From positions 1 through 64,000 of the forward strand of contig SLPX01000105.1 in the NCBI GenBank assembly GCA_007131745.1: 64,000 bases of DNA, written 5' to 3'. The notes below the pieces were generated by a model. The model ran no database searches, was not told the origin of the DNA, and saw nothing but the letters and a program-made list of their open reading frames with translations. This DNA is from Myxococcales bacterium. GTDB taxonomy: Bacteria > Myxococcota > Polyangia > HGW-17 > SLPX01. Both the position numbers and the translations under genes were made by a program. This document shows positions 45,415-53,332 of this stretch, piece by piece (the first letter of the stretch is position 1; each line of letters opens with the position of its first letter).

Positions 45415-45443
45415 ATTATATCACAGTCGACAACCCTGCTCAA
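45415..45443 (-). promoter_or_regulatory. Sigma-70-type promoter for the VWA lipoprotein
   Basis: On the minus strand TTGAGC (plus 45438-45443) and a perfect TATAAT (plus 45415-45420) are separated by 17 bases, about 85 bases before the ATG at 45331. This is the best-looking promoter in the window and probably drives the VWA and MopE-repeat genes together. Confidence 0.55.
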
Positions 45444-45504
45444 AAGAGATAACCTTCTTTGTCAAAGAAATATGTGTCGAAAAAAATCAAGTTTATGAGT
45501 CGGA

Positions 45505-46914
45505 GTGTTGAAGCGGGACGAAAAAAACAAAAACGCGGAAGAGGGTTTGCTCGACCTGGAAAACAGCCGTCTAAAAAGGGGCAGCGAAGAATCCGCGGAT
45601 GGTTTGCGGGATTTGGTCATGTTGGTACCGGCTGCTGGAAAGGGTTTCCGGTTGTTTGAGGGTCATGGCCATGTACCGAAGGCTTTTTTGCCGGTCAATG
45701 GACGTCCGTTGATTCTTCGGACCTTGGAGGTGTTGGCGACTTGTCCGGGAATTTCCCGGATTCTGGTGGGTGTGCCGCGCGGATGGAAGAAATTTTTGGA
45801 AGAGGAGATAGGAAAATCCTGGTGGGCCGTGGATGGAACAAGACCGAAAATTTCGATTTTCCAGGGTGGGCGGACCCGTTTTGACACGGTTAGCACTCTT
45901 TTTTCGAGAGCGTTTCCTGCTAAAGAGAAATCCCGTTCCAGGTTCAAAGGACGTGAAGGTTTAACAGGGATTCACGACGGAGTCAGGCCTCTCGTATCCC
46001 ACGATCTTGTGCAGGCTGTAGCCGAAGCGGCCCGCCGACAAGGTGGAGCGGTGCCCTTGATGGAGTGTGAAGATACCATCAAGATAAGAGGCGAAAATTG
46101 TGTTCTAGGCCCGACACTTGATCGAGATAATTTGGGTCGTGTGCAGACCCCCCAGGTTTTTCACACAAAGCTTCTTGGAAAAGTTTTGAGCGATGCTTGC
46201 GCCGGGGATGACTCAGCCAAGGAGAAATTCCGCTATTCGGGATTTGACGAAGCTTTGTTGTTCCAGCAAGCGGGATACCCGGTGGCATGGGTCGCAGGAG
46301 AAGCCGAAAACATCAAATTGACCTGGTCTTCGCAGATTCCGTTGGTTGAGTCGCTCCTTCGAAGCGCTTTTCGAAAGGATCTGGTTTTGCGACCGCCGGA
46401 AATTCCGGAGCCGAATGCGGGCGGGGAAGAGTTTCGTGTTGGCGTGGGTTTTGATGCTCACCGGTTCGTTGCGGGACGACCGCTTTTTCTCGGGGGTGTG
46501 AAGGTGGCCCATGATATGGGGCTGGACGCGCATTCTGACGGGGATGTGCTTGTTCATGCCATAGCCGATGCCGTGTTGGGGGCCGCGGCGCTGGGAGACA
46601 TAGGAGGGTACTTTCCATCGGGGCGGCCTGAAACAAAGGATTTGCCGGGTGATTATTTGCTTAGATCAGTTCTGGAACTCATCGCAGCCCGGGGATGGAG
46701 AGTATGTTTTGTCGACTCGGTGATTATAACGCAGACGCCGACCATATCACCATATAGGGACCGGATACGAAAGTCCCTTGCGGAATGGCTCGGTATTTCG
46801 GTAAAACAGGTATCGGTGAAGGCGACATCGACCGACGGTATCGGGTTTGCCGGCCGTAGAGAGGGAATGGCCGTTCAGGCCGCTGTTGTAATAAAACGGT
46901 TGGATAAGAGTTAA
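45505..46914 (+). CDS. ispDF: Bifunctional IspD/IspF (MEP cytidylyltransferase and cyclodiphosphate synthase)
   Basis: The N-terminal two-thirds are IspD (VPAAGKGFRL, PKAFLPVNGRPL, IHDGVRPLVS, LGRVQTPQVF), the cytidylyltransferase that makes CDP-ME. The C-terminal third is IspF, with the metal-binding Asp/His in GFDAHRF, HSDGDVLVHAIADAVLGAAALGDIGGYFP and KATSTDGIGFAGRREG. Fusion of steps 3 and 5 of the MEP pathway is known in several bacteria. The start is uncertain: GTG 45505 gives an extra 38-residue polar N-terminus, while an internal ATG at about 45619 begins right before the conserved VPAAGKG. It is divergent from the VWA lipoprotein and is followed 29 bases later by a membrane protein. 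Confidence 0.95.
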   Translation: MLKRDEKNKNAEEGLLDLENSRLKRGSEESADGLRDLVMLVPAAGKGFRLFEGHGHVPKAFLPVNGRPLILRTLEVLATCPGISRILVGVPRGWKKFLEEEIGKSWWAVDGTRPKISIFQGGRTRFDTVSTLFSRAFPAKEKSRSRFKGREGLTGIHDGVRPLVSHDLVQAVAEAARRQGGAVPLMECEDTIKIRGENCVLGPTLDRDNLGRVQTPQVFHTKLLGKVLSDACAGDDSAKEKFRYSGFDEALLFQQAGYPVAWVAGEAENIKLTWSSQIPLVESLLRSAFRKDLVLRPPEIPEPNAGGEEFRVGVGFDAHRFVAGRPLFLGGVKVAHDMGLDAHSDGDVLVHAIADAVLGAAALGDIGGYFPSGRPETKDLPGDYLLRSVLELIAARGWRVCFVDSVIITQTPTISPYRDRIRKSLAEWLGISVKQVSVKATSTDGIGFAGRREGMAVQAAVVIKRLDKS

Positions 46915-46943
46915 TATAGGTAATTGCGAAAAAAGGAATGTCC

Positions 46944-48809
46944 ATGACGGATAAAACAGATACGGAAAAAGAAATGTTTTCATCTGGTGATAGTTTTTCC
47001 GGTTCCGGAGAAGTAGGTGATGAAGGGGTTGAAAAAGATTTTTTCGAGTCGGACAAGTCCATGCGGGAATTGAGTGATGGAAGTGGTGTCGAACTGGACA
47101 AGGATGCGGCCGCGGAATTGGAAAAAGTGATGAAACCCGGTGGGGGGAGGGCGAGGCATCCGGTGATGGCCGCTTTGGTGATAGTCGCCAGCTTGGCGAT
47201 GTTGTGGCTTATGCGTGAAGACGTGGCCTACTTTTTTCAAAGAGGCGACCCAATAGAACTTGGCGATGCGCCCGACGCCGTGGAAGCGGGAAAGCTCAAG
47301 GACAACACGTATGTAAGAATAAGGACACATCCCGATATCAACACTTGGGCAACGGTATCCCGGCGGGGTTGCAACGTGGGACCCAAAAGCGCTCCAAAAA
47401 GTTTTTATTCCTTTTACACGGTAAGAGACACGGGTGATCGCCTCATCGTAAGACGTTCTCTTGATTGGCAGCAAAGGACGGAAGAGCAGAAGCGAAAAGT
47501 CATAGAACTCGACGTGTCGGGGCGGCTACGGCTTTTTGCAAAAACAGGGGATTATTTCGTCAAATACAGAGAGTTTCTGGCCCAAACAGCCAAAGAAAAA
47601 CCTGCGATGCACAAGCAGCACGAGATCCCTACAAAGGAGTTGATAGCTGGGTTGGGGAATCCTAACGCTGTTGTTCAGGACACCGAAGGCCGGAGGGTCC
47701 ACATGGAACCCCGAATGGAAGTTGCGCTCTATGCTTCTTTTGAAGACGAGTTGGAAATGAGCGTGATTCGGGGACACACTTTCAGGGTAAGGAAAATCAC
47801 TTTTTCCGGCGGTGACGGACCGGCTACCTGTCGACCGGGCGGTCCCACCAGGGGTAGCCGGGTTGTATTGGAAAAAGATCCTGAAACTCTTGATTTCGGC
47901 AGGCTGGCCGATGGAATCATATTTTCTTCTCTTGTAGCTGCGGATTCAGGCAGTCCTGAAGACGAGGTTGGTGCAGCACGGAAAACACTATCTCCAGGGG
48001 TAGCCGAAAAGGGTGAGCATCCGAGGGATATCCATGTAAAAGTGCCCGTATCGACAAATGTGTATGATTTTGAATCCGGCGTTCAGATTCCCTTTAAAGA
48101 GGGGCGACTGGTTGTGGGCGAAGGAGGAGCTTGCGGCGGAAAGGAAGGAGAGCGTCGCACTTTCAACATGGAGGCAGCGCCTTTTGCAGAAAGGAGCGCA
48201 GCGGAACTGTATGTTGCCCGGTTCGGTTTTCCCTACAAGCTTGTCGGAGAAAATCCCGTAGCGTTTGAGTTTGTGCTCAAGATGGAGCACGATCAGGGTT
48301 TGAGAATGTTGAAAAGACAGCAAAGGGGTGATCCTCACACGGTGGACTTTCGTACGGAATGGTACATTGCGAAATGGAACGAACTGAAACTGTATGAAGA
48401 TCATATCCTCATAGAGCCGGTGCGGCCCAACCACCCTTTGCCACACAAGGTTGTAAAACGCAAAGCAGACCCGAAAACAAATGCTGCAGATTCAGACGAA
48501 GACTTGGACCTCGCGAAAAGAGAGATTGCCGAGCGACGTGTTCCGGCTCTGGATCTTGAACTTGTGAAAAAGCGCCTGGAAGGACATATCAAAATTGAGC
48601 CCGACAAAATCCGCAGGATACGTGTCACCACTCAGAGACGATTGCCCGCTGGGTCATTTATTGTGCTCAGCGGCGAAACTCCGGAGGGTTACTGGTACTA
48701 TCCGCTCATTGCCTTGCTCTTGATCGGTTTCATTCTTTTCAATCTCTGGTCCATCAGAAATTATTTCAAGTATGTGCGCCCCGCTGAAAAGCGAGCCGTA
48801 AGCGAGTGA
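46944..48809 (+). CDS. Bitopic membrane protein of unknown function
   Basis: The 621-residue protein has an acidic N-terminal tail, a membrane helix at about 72-90, a large soluble region of about 480 residues and a second helix near the C-terminus (about 583-601), with a short basic tail. The region between the helices should lie in the periplasm. It contains paired strand motifs such as TVRDTGDRLIVRRSLDW, one Cys-containing loop and a Glu/Lys-rich part, none matching a family I know. The ATG at 46944 is chosen since AAAGGA is 6 bases upstream; ATG 46938 is only one base from that site. It follows ispDF closely and may share its transcript. Confidence 0.75.
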   Translation: MTDKTDTEKEMFSSGDSFSGSGEVGDEGVEKDFFESDKSMRELSDGSGVELDKDAAAELEKVMKPGGGRARHPVMAALVIVASLAMLWLMREDVAYFFQRGDPIELGDAPDAVEAGKLKDNTYVRIRTHPDINTWATVSRRGCNVGPKSAPKSFYSFYTVRDTGDRLIVRRSLDWQQRTEEQKRKVIELDVSGRLRLFAKTGDYFVKYREFLAQTAKEKPAMHKQHEIPTKELIAGLGNPNAVVQDTEGRRVHMEPRMEVALYASFEDELEMSVIRGHTFRVRKITFSGGDGPATCRPGGPTRGSRVVLEKDPETLDFGRLADGIIFSSLVAADSGSPEDEVGAARKTLSPGVAEKGEHPRDIHVKVPVSTNVYDFESGVQIPFKEGRLVVGEGGACGGKEGERRTFNMEAAPFAERSAAELYVARFGFPYKLVGENPVAFEFVLKMEHDQGLRMLKRQQRGDPHTVDFRTEWYIAKWNELKLYEDHILIEPVRPNHPLPHKVVKRKADPKTNAADSDEDLDLAKREIAERRVPALDLELVKKRLEGHIKIEPDKIRRIRVTTQRRLPAGSFIVLSGETPEGYWYYPLIALLLIGFILFNLWSIRNYFKYVRPAEKRAVSE

Positions 48810-48843
48810 AAGGGTTGATTGAAATAAGTCCGCATTTCTTGGG

Positions 48844-49473
48844 CTATTCATCGGGAATGTCTTCAGACAAATAGGCCAGGATTACTTCATCCAAGCTTTT
48901 TTCATCCACGGTGTTGGCTTCGCCGAAAATGCTTTCCGGTACGGAATCGGTTTTTTCTTCTTCGTTCGGATGAATGGTTTCCCGGATTCCGCCGCCGGAG
49001 TACTCGCCGGGAAAAGATTTTGTTTCTCGCCGGCCCGGCGAGGAAGTTTGCCGGCCCTTTACCATTACTACCGGAGAGGAGATCACCACTGAAGGACGTT
49101 TCTTCTCCCCTTCTTTCTCCGTTGAAACAATCGGCCGCGGCTTGCTTTCCACACTTGCCGTTTCCTCTATTTCGAGGGACCCCAGGAATCCCACAATTTT
49201 TTCATTGAAAGCTCCCCGTATGAGACTTTTCATCATTTGCTTGTGGGAATTCTGCATAATGGTTCGGAGCTTGTCGGCCCATTCATCGGTTTCCAGCAAG
49301 TGGTGGTAATCTGTTTTGCTTGTAGCGAGTATTGTGCCGTCGAAAAACAAATGGGTGAACACGTGGGGAGACTGAAGGCCCGAGTCCTCTGTCTGGACGT
49401 GATAGATGCGTCCTTTGTACTTCAGATTATGATTATATCCTGTAAGAGGAGATTTGTTAGATGAGTCCGGCAT
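48844..49473 (-). CDS. Conserved deltaproteobacterial protein (GYNHN family)
   Basis: The first 90 or so residues match a short conserved family I associate with deltaproteobacteria: GYNHNLKYKGRIYHVQTEDSG, PHVFTHLFFDGTILATSKTDYHH, then a helical segment (MQNSHKQMMKSLIRGAF). The remaining half is a low-complexity, Ser/Glu-rich tail with no predicted domain. It has no signal peptide or membrane helix, so it is presumed cytoplasmic. The function is unknown. It is convergent with the bitopic membrane protein (34 bases) and lies downstream of the secreted cysteine-hydrolase-like gene in the opposite transcription unit. Confidence 0.7.
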   Translation of the reverse strand: MPDSSNKSPLTGYNHNLKYKGRIYHVQTEDSGLQSPHVFTHLFFDGTILATSKTDYHHLLETDEWADKLRTIMQNSHKQMMKSLIRGAFNEKIVGFLGSLEIEETASVESKPRPIVSTEKEGEKKRPSVVISSPVVMVKGRQTSSPGRRETKSFPGEYSGGGIRETIHPNEEEKTDSVPESIFGEANTVDEKSLDEVILAYLSEDIPDE

Positions 49474-49513
49474 TTACGGCAAATGCATCCATTAGTGATA
49501 CGCGAAAGGCTCT

Positions 49514-51631
49514 TCAGTTGAATTCGACAATCAGCCGGTACGCGGCCGAAGCGCCATTATATCCATACACTCTTAATATGTATTCCCCGCTTCCCGAGGC
49601 CGTTACCTCTTCGTAATCCTGTATGCTCCAGCTTCTGTCGATTCTTGTCCCGTTTTCGTACAATTCCAGATCCAGGTCTCCTTCATCATGGCTGAACTCT
49701 ATGCGCGCCGTCAAAGTTCCGCCCGGAAGTGAAATCCTGAAATAGTCGTCGTTGTTTTCACAGATCATCAGGTTTTCGTAAACGCCTTCTCCCAGGTCTG
49801 TGGCTTCACTCGGCGTATCATTGGGTTCATAGACATCATCTTGACATTCAGGTACAGGATCATCGGCTTCACCCTGGTAAACGTCGCACCAGGGTATCCA
49901 GATATGATTCTTTTCTACATCGTTGTCCACGTTTCTTTGTGGACACGGCTCATCTTCCGACCATTGCCTCCAAAGATGTCCCCTGTCGGTTTGTTCGGCA
50001 TATTCTTGGAAAAGGTTGTATACGCCTCCCATCGCCTTGAATACGACCGGTTCTTGGCAACTGTATTCCATCCGCTCGCGGTTGAAATCCATTATAATCT
50101 GATACATAGCGGATGTGGAAGTACACCAACAGCATGTTTTTGACTCTTGGTACACCAGTTCCGCGAAAACATAGTCGTCCAGTATTCGATATTCAACATC
50201 CGTTTCCGCCCTGGACATCCCGAATTCATTCTGATTCAGGGTATAGAGTTCCTTGAATGCATCTTCCCGACGGGTTCTGGCCATGCAGGATGCGGGATAC
50301 TGTCTCAGGTGATTTCTGGCGTCCTCTATCATGCGAAGCAGGGCTTCCCTGAGCTGGGCCGGGTCCACCTGTCCCAACAAATTTTGGAATTCGGCCGGCC
50401 TGGTTTTCAAGCGGTCGTAGTGGGTGTCGTTGATCCACGAAGATTCATCCGCTCTCATCCATGTGTTGGTCCACCTGCCGTTCATGTTTTTTGCCACTCT
50501 CCATCGCTTGATGCCTCCACCGAGTTTTACGTATTCTTCTCCGGCAGTATTGGTGCCTTCGCCGCCCGTTCTCTGGGAGGTAAATGAACGTTTCGACGCA
50601 GCAGCGTCTTCCCATTTTGGTTGCCGGCGGGGCATGGAGCTTTCAACCAGTTGTGCATCCATCAGCCCGTCTTCGAGCGGGGTGACTTGTTTAACAACCA
50701 GAGTGTGGCCTATGCCGGTGCGTTGCCAGCGCATCACCAGAACATCGCCGGCTCTGAGCGCTTGAGGCTTGATGTTGTATGTGTTTCTGGATGAAGCGAG
50801 GTGTATTGATCCGAAGTAGGCCAGGAGCAAGCGGACGAAGTGACCTGTACGCTTGTTAAGAAAAACTTCATCAAAATAGGTGCCCGCCACCGCGCCTTCC
50901 TCGATGAAATCCATCGTGTCGCCGCCGCCGTACAGACCCCGACTGCGCAAAACATTGTCCCTTGGCCATCCCTGACCTTCAATTTCAGCCGCTGTCATAT
51001 TGCTGTAATCCCTGTAGGCTGTTTTGTAGTTGGGAGTGTTTTGATATCGGCCCGAAGCCGTTCGCACACCAAAATGACCGAAATAAACGCGTGTATTGCT
51101 GCTGTCCACCGATGTCATGTAAAAAGGCAGGCCGTACCAGGAGGCAAAAGCGACCCGAAGGAAAATAGCCAACTCAGCGCATTCAAGCTTGGGTGCGGGT
51201 AGGGTTTTGTTATAAGGAGTCGTAAGCTCGAAAGTATCAAACCATGTGTCGTGACCCGCGATTTTCACCATGCTTTGGACCCACTTTGCATATTTTTCGT
51301 CCCAGTTGAGGCCGGAGTTGGCCTCCCACGCCATCCCCGCCTGGCGGGCTTCCGGCGTATTGGTGTCTTCCCATTGATTTCTGATCTCCCATACCTGTGT
51401 GGTCGACCCCTCAATGCTTACCGGCAGTCCCCCTATGCCAATGTTATCGGCTTTTCCGACACTGATTTCCTCGTAGAATTCACCTTCGATACCGTAACGA
51501 TCATAAGCTTCGGAGTCGTGCCCGGAATCACTCTCACATGAAGTGGTTGTCGCAGCTGCAAGTAAGAACGGAAGAAATGATGAAAGAAAAATTCTTTTTA
51601 ATCTGATGGAACGCCCCGGTTTTTTTGTCAT
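49514..51631 (-). CDS. Secreted lipoprotein with cysteine-hydrolase-like domain and PPC domain
   Basis: A signal with lipobox TTTSC (about residue 32) is followed by an acidic linker containing GKAD. The central region has a buried-helix cysteine (KLECAELAIFLRVAFASWYGLPFYM) and, about 150 residues later, a histidine strand (AGDVLVMRWQRTGIGHTLVV), the arrangement seen in CHAP, NlpC/P60 and transglutaminase-like hydrolases. The last 90 residues are a bacterial pre-peptidase C-terminal (PPC) domain (DVYEPNDTPSEATDLGEG, DYFRISLPGG, GDLDLELYENG). It may cleave or cross-link peptides at the cell surface, but the substrate is unknown. The ATG at 51631 has GGAGG 9 bases upstream. The frame is open to 51697. 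Confidence 0.8.
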   Translation of the reverse strand: MTKKPGRSIRLKRIFLSSFLPFLLAAATTTSCESDSGHDSEAYDRYGIEGEFYEEISVGKADNIGIGGLPVSIEGSTTQVWEIRNQWEDTNTPEARQAGMAWEANSGLNWDEKYAKWVQSMVKIAGHDTWFDTFELTTPYNKTLPAPKLECAELAIFLRVAFASWYGLPFYMTSVDSSNTRVYFGHFGVRTASGRYQNTPNYKTAYRDYSNMTAAEIEGQGWPRDNVLRSRGLYGGGDTMDFIEEGAVAGTYFDEVFLNKRTGHFVRLLLAYFGSIHLASSRNTYNIKPQALRAGDVLVMRWQRTGIGHTLVVKQVTPLEDGLMDAQLVESSMPRRQPKWEDAAASKRSFTSQRTGGEGTNTAGEEYVKLGGGIKRWRVAKNMNGRWTNTWMRADESSWINDTHYDRLKTRPAEFQNLLGQVDPAQLREALLRMIEDARNHLRQYPASCMARTRREDAFKELYTLNQNEFGMSRAETDVEYRILDDYVFAELVYQESKTCCWCTSTSAMYQIIMDFNRERMEYSCQEPVVFKAMGGVYNLFQEYAEQTDRGHLWRQWSEDEPCPQRNVDNDVEKNHIWIPWCDVYQGEADDPVPECQDDVYEPNDTPSEATDLGEGVYENLMICENNDDYFRISLPGGTLTARIEFSHDEGDLDLELYENGTRIDRSWSIQDYEEVTASGSGEYILRVYGYNGASAAYRLIVEFN

Positions 51632-51723
51632 GAGATAGTGCCTCCACAAAAAGTCGGATTTGATTTTCACTTGTTTTTTATCCGACATTTTTTTCATTCA
51701 GTGTAATAATCAAACAAAGACAT

Positions 51724-51752
51724 AGTATCATAAACGTCGATTGTTCGGTCAA
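51724..51752 (-). promoter_or_regulatory. Candidate promoter for the secreted hydrolase-like lipoprotein
   Basis: On the minus strand TTGACC (plus 51747-51752) and GATACT (plus 51724-51729) are spaced by 17 bases, about 100 bases before the ATG at 51631. An overlapping TTGACT with TATGAT at 19 bases is a second reading. Confidence 0.4.
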
Positions 51753-51856
51753 GTCAATATCGCACTCGTTCTAAAGTGCGAACTGGCAATAAAGAAGTGA
51801 AAATGTTATCCATGCTTCTGGTTCGGCAATGTCGAGACGAGGAGAAAGTGATAGAG

Positions 51857-53251
51857 ATGCGATCTCATTTTTTGGCGGATGCATGTGGAATAATAGGAGT
51901 TTTCGGCACAGGAGACATCGCCGGAGAATTGGGAGGAGGGTTGTATGCTCTTCAGCACAGGGGCCAGATGTACTCCGGGGCGGGTGTTTCCGCGGCAGAA
52001 GGCATCAGGGTTTTTTCGCATAAGGGACCTGTTGAAGAATGGGACGCATCAAGGGGTGATTACTTGATCGGCGAGATCGGAATAGGGCATGTAGGTTCGC
52101 GCGAACCTCAACCGATAAAACACCGATCCGGGTTCGGCGAAATGGCGGTATGTTTTTCCGGATATCTGTTGAATGCGTCGGAAATACTCGCCGACATGTT
52201 GGCCGACGGCAGATCTTTTGCCGACGGCGGCCAGGCGGAGGTTATCTCGAAAGTTATCGGCAGCAGCCCGGATGTGACTCATGGGATGGAGCGCGTTTAC
52301 AGTCTGCTTTCAGGGGCGTTCAGTTTGCTCGTGATGACCAGGAGCGCTTTATACGCTGCAAGGGATCCTCGGGGCATAAGACCGCTGGTTTTGGGTTGGC
52401 GTCAGGCCGGGTGGGCGGTTGCCGCTGAATCACGCGCGCTGACGTTACTTGATTTCCAGGTCAAGCGGGACCTCGAGCCCGGTGAGATCATAAGGATAGA
52501 TTCAGACGGTGTTGAAACTTGTAAGCGCGTGGATGTTCCCCGTCGGGCGCATTGTGCGTTTGAATGGGCGTATATATCCGGTCATGATTCGGTTATCGAA
52601 AAAGTATGGGTTCGAGATGCTCGTCGGAGGATGGGCGAAACACTGGCAGTTGTTGATCGTGAAGCCGGATTCGAAGCGGACGTTGTTGCGCCCGTGCCCA
52701 GGAGCGGAATAGGTTGCGCTCTCGGGTATCACCAGGCTGCGGGTCTACCTTATGACGAAGTGTTTTTGGATTTGCGTGATTTCAAGCGTGGCGGGCGCGT
52801 GAAGAATGCAGGGAAACCTGTTTTTTCCAATCCGTTATCCGTGATTTGGCCCGCTGTTTCAGGGCGGCGCATTGTTTTGTGTGATGATTCTCTTGTGAGA
52901 GGCAGAGGGATAAAAAAGAGAATTGGAGAGTTGCGCGGCGCCGGGGCGAGGGAGGTGCATGTGCGAATAGCCTGTCCTCCTTTGCTTTTTTCCTGCGATT
53001 ATGGCGGCGCAAGCGGAATAACAGGCGAGTTGATGGCGCGGCAACTGGTTTCAGGCTTGCCTTCCGAGAATCCCGAAATGGTGGAAAAACTCGGGGTTGA
53101 AATGGGACGGTTGGTGGGAGCGGACTCTCTTCGTTTTAATACCTTGGAAAAATTCGTGGAAGCAATCGGGTTGAAACACAGTGACTTGTGTCTGAAGTGT
53201 TTTGACGGCAAAGGACTGGAAACACCACATCCAAAATTTTCGCCGGCTTGA
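51857..53251 (+). CDS. Amidophosphoribosyltransferase-family protein (PurF homologue) with altered active sites
   Basis: The protein follows PurF from end to end: Ntn-type glutaminase, phosphoribosyltransferase, and cysteines for a [4Fe-4S] cluster at 233, 380, 445 and 448. A nine-residue leader would leave Cys10 as the N-terminal nucleophile. Compared with B. subtilis PurF, other active-site positions differ: the glutamine-binding Arg73 is Gly80 (GHVGSRE), the oxyanion Asn101 is Ser101 (FSGYLLN), Asp127 is Gln126, and the PRPP loop reads DDSLVRGRGIKK rather than DDSIVRGTTSRR. It is thus a diverged PurF, perhaps with a new reaction. ATG 51857 fits the propeptide pattern and GGAG lies 12 bases upstream; ATGs at 51803 and 51812 are alternatives. 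I assign no gene symbol. Confidence 0.87.
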   Translation: MRSHFLADACGIIGVFGTGDIAGELGGGLYALQHRGQMYSGAGVSAAEGIRVFSHKGPVEEWDASRGDYLIGEIGIGHVGSREPQPIKHRSGFGEMAVCFSGYLLNASEILADMLADGRSFADGGQAEVISKVIGSSPDVTHGMERVYSLLSGAFSLLVMTRSALYAARDPRGIRPLVLGWRQAGWAVAAESRALTLLDFQVKRDLEPGEIIRIDSDGVETCKRVDVPRRAHCAFEWAYISGHDSVIEKVWVRDARRRMGETLAVVDREAGFEADVVAPVPRSGIGCALGYHQAAGLPYDEVFLDLRDFKRGGRVKNAGKPVFSNPLSVIWPAVSGRRIVLCDDSLVRGRGIKKRIGELRGAGAREVHVRIACPPLLFSCDYGGASGITGELMARQLVSGLPSENPEMVEKLGVEMGRLVGADSLRFNTLEKFVEAIGLKHSDLCLKCFDGKGLETPHPKFSPA

Positions 53252-53271
53252 TCGGTGAAGCCGGCCCTTTT
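53242..53271 (+). terminator. Rho-independent terminator after the purF homologue
   Basis: GCCGGCTT (53242-53249) pairs perfectly with AAGCCGGC (53258-53265) across an eight-base loop, followed by CCTTTT. The stem begins inside the last codons of the gene. A downstream gene has its own start 60 bases later. Confidence 0.8.
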
Positions 53272-53332
53272 GATCCGCCCGCAGAATCATCCGATTTCAT
53301 GAATTGCAAATCAGCTCGACCAAGGAGTAATT

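Noticed and set aside
45459..45659. 66-residue basic frame overlapping the ispDF start
   Set aside because: It is a different frame across the polar N-terminus of IspDF with Lys/Arg-rich low complexity; no support as a gene.
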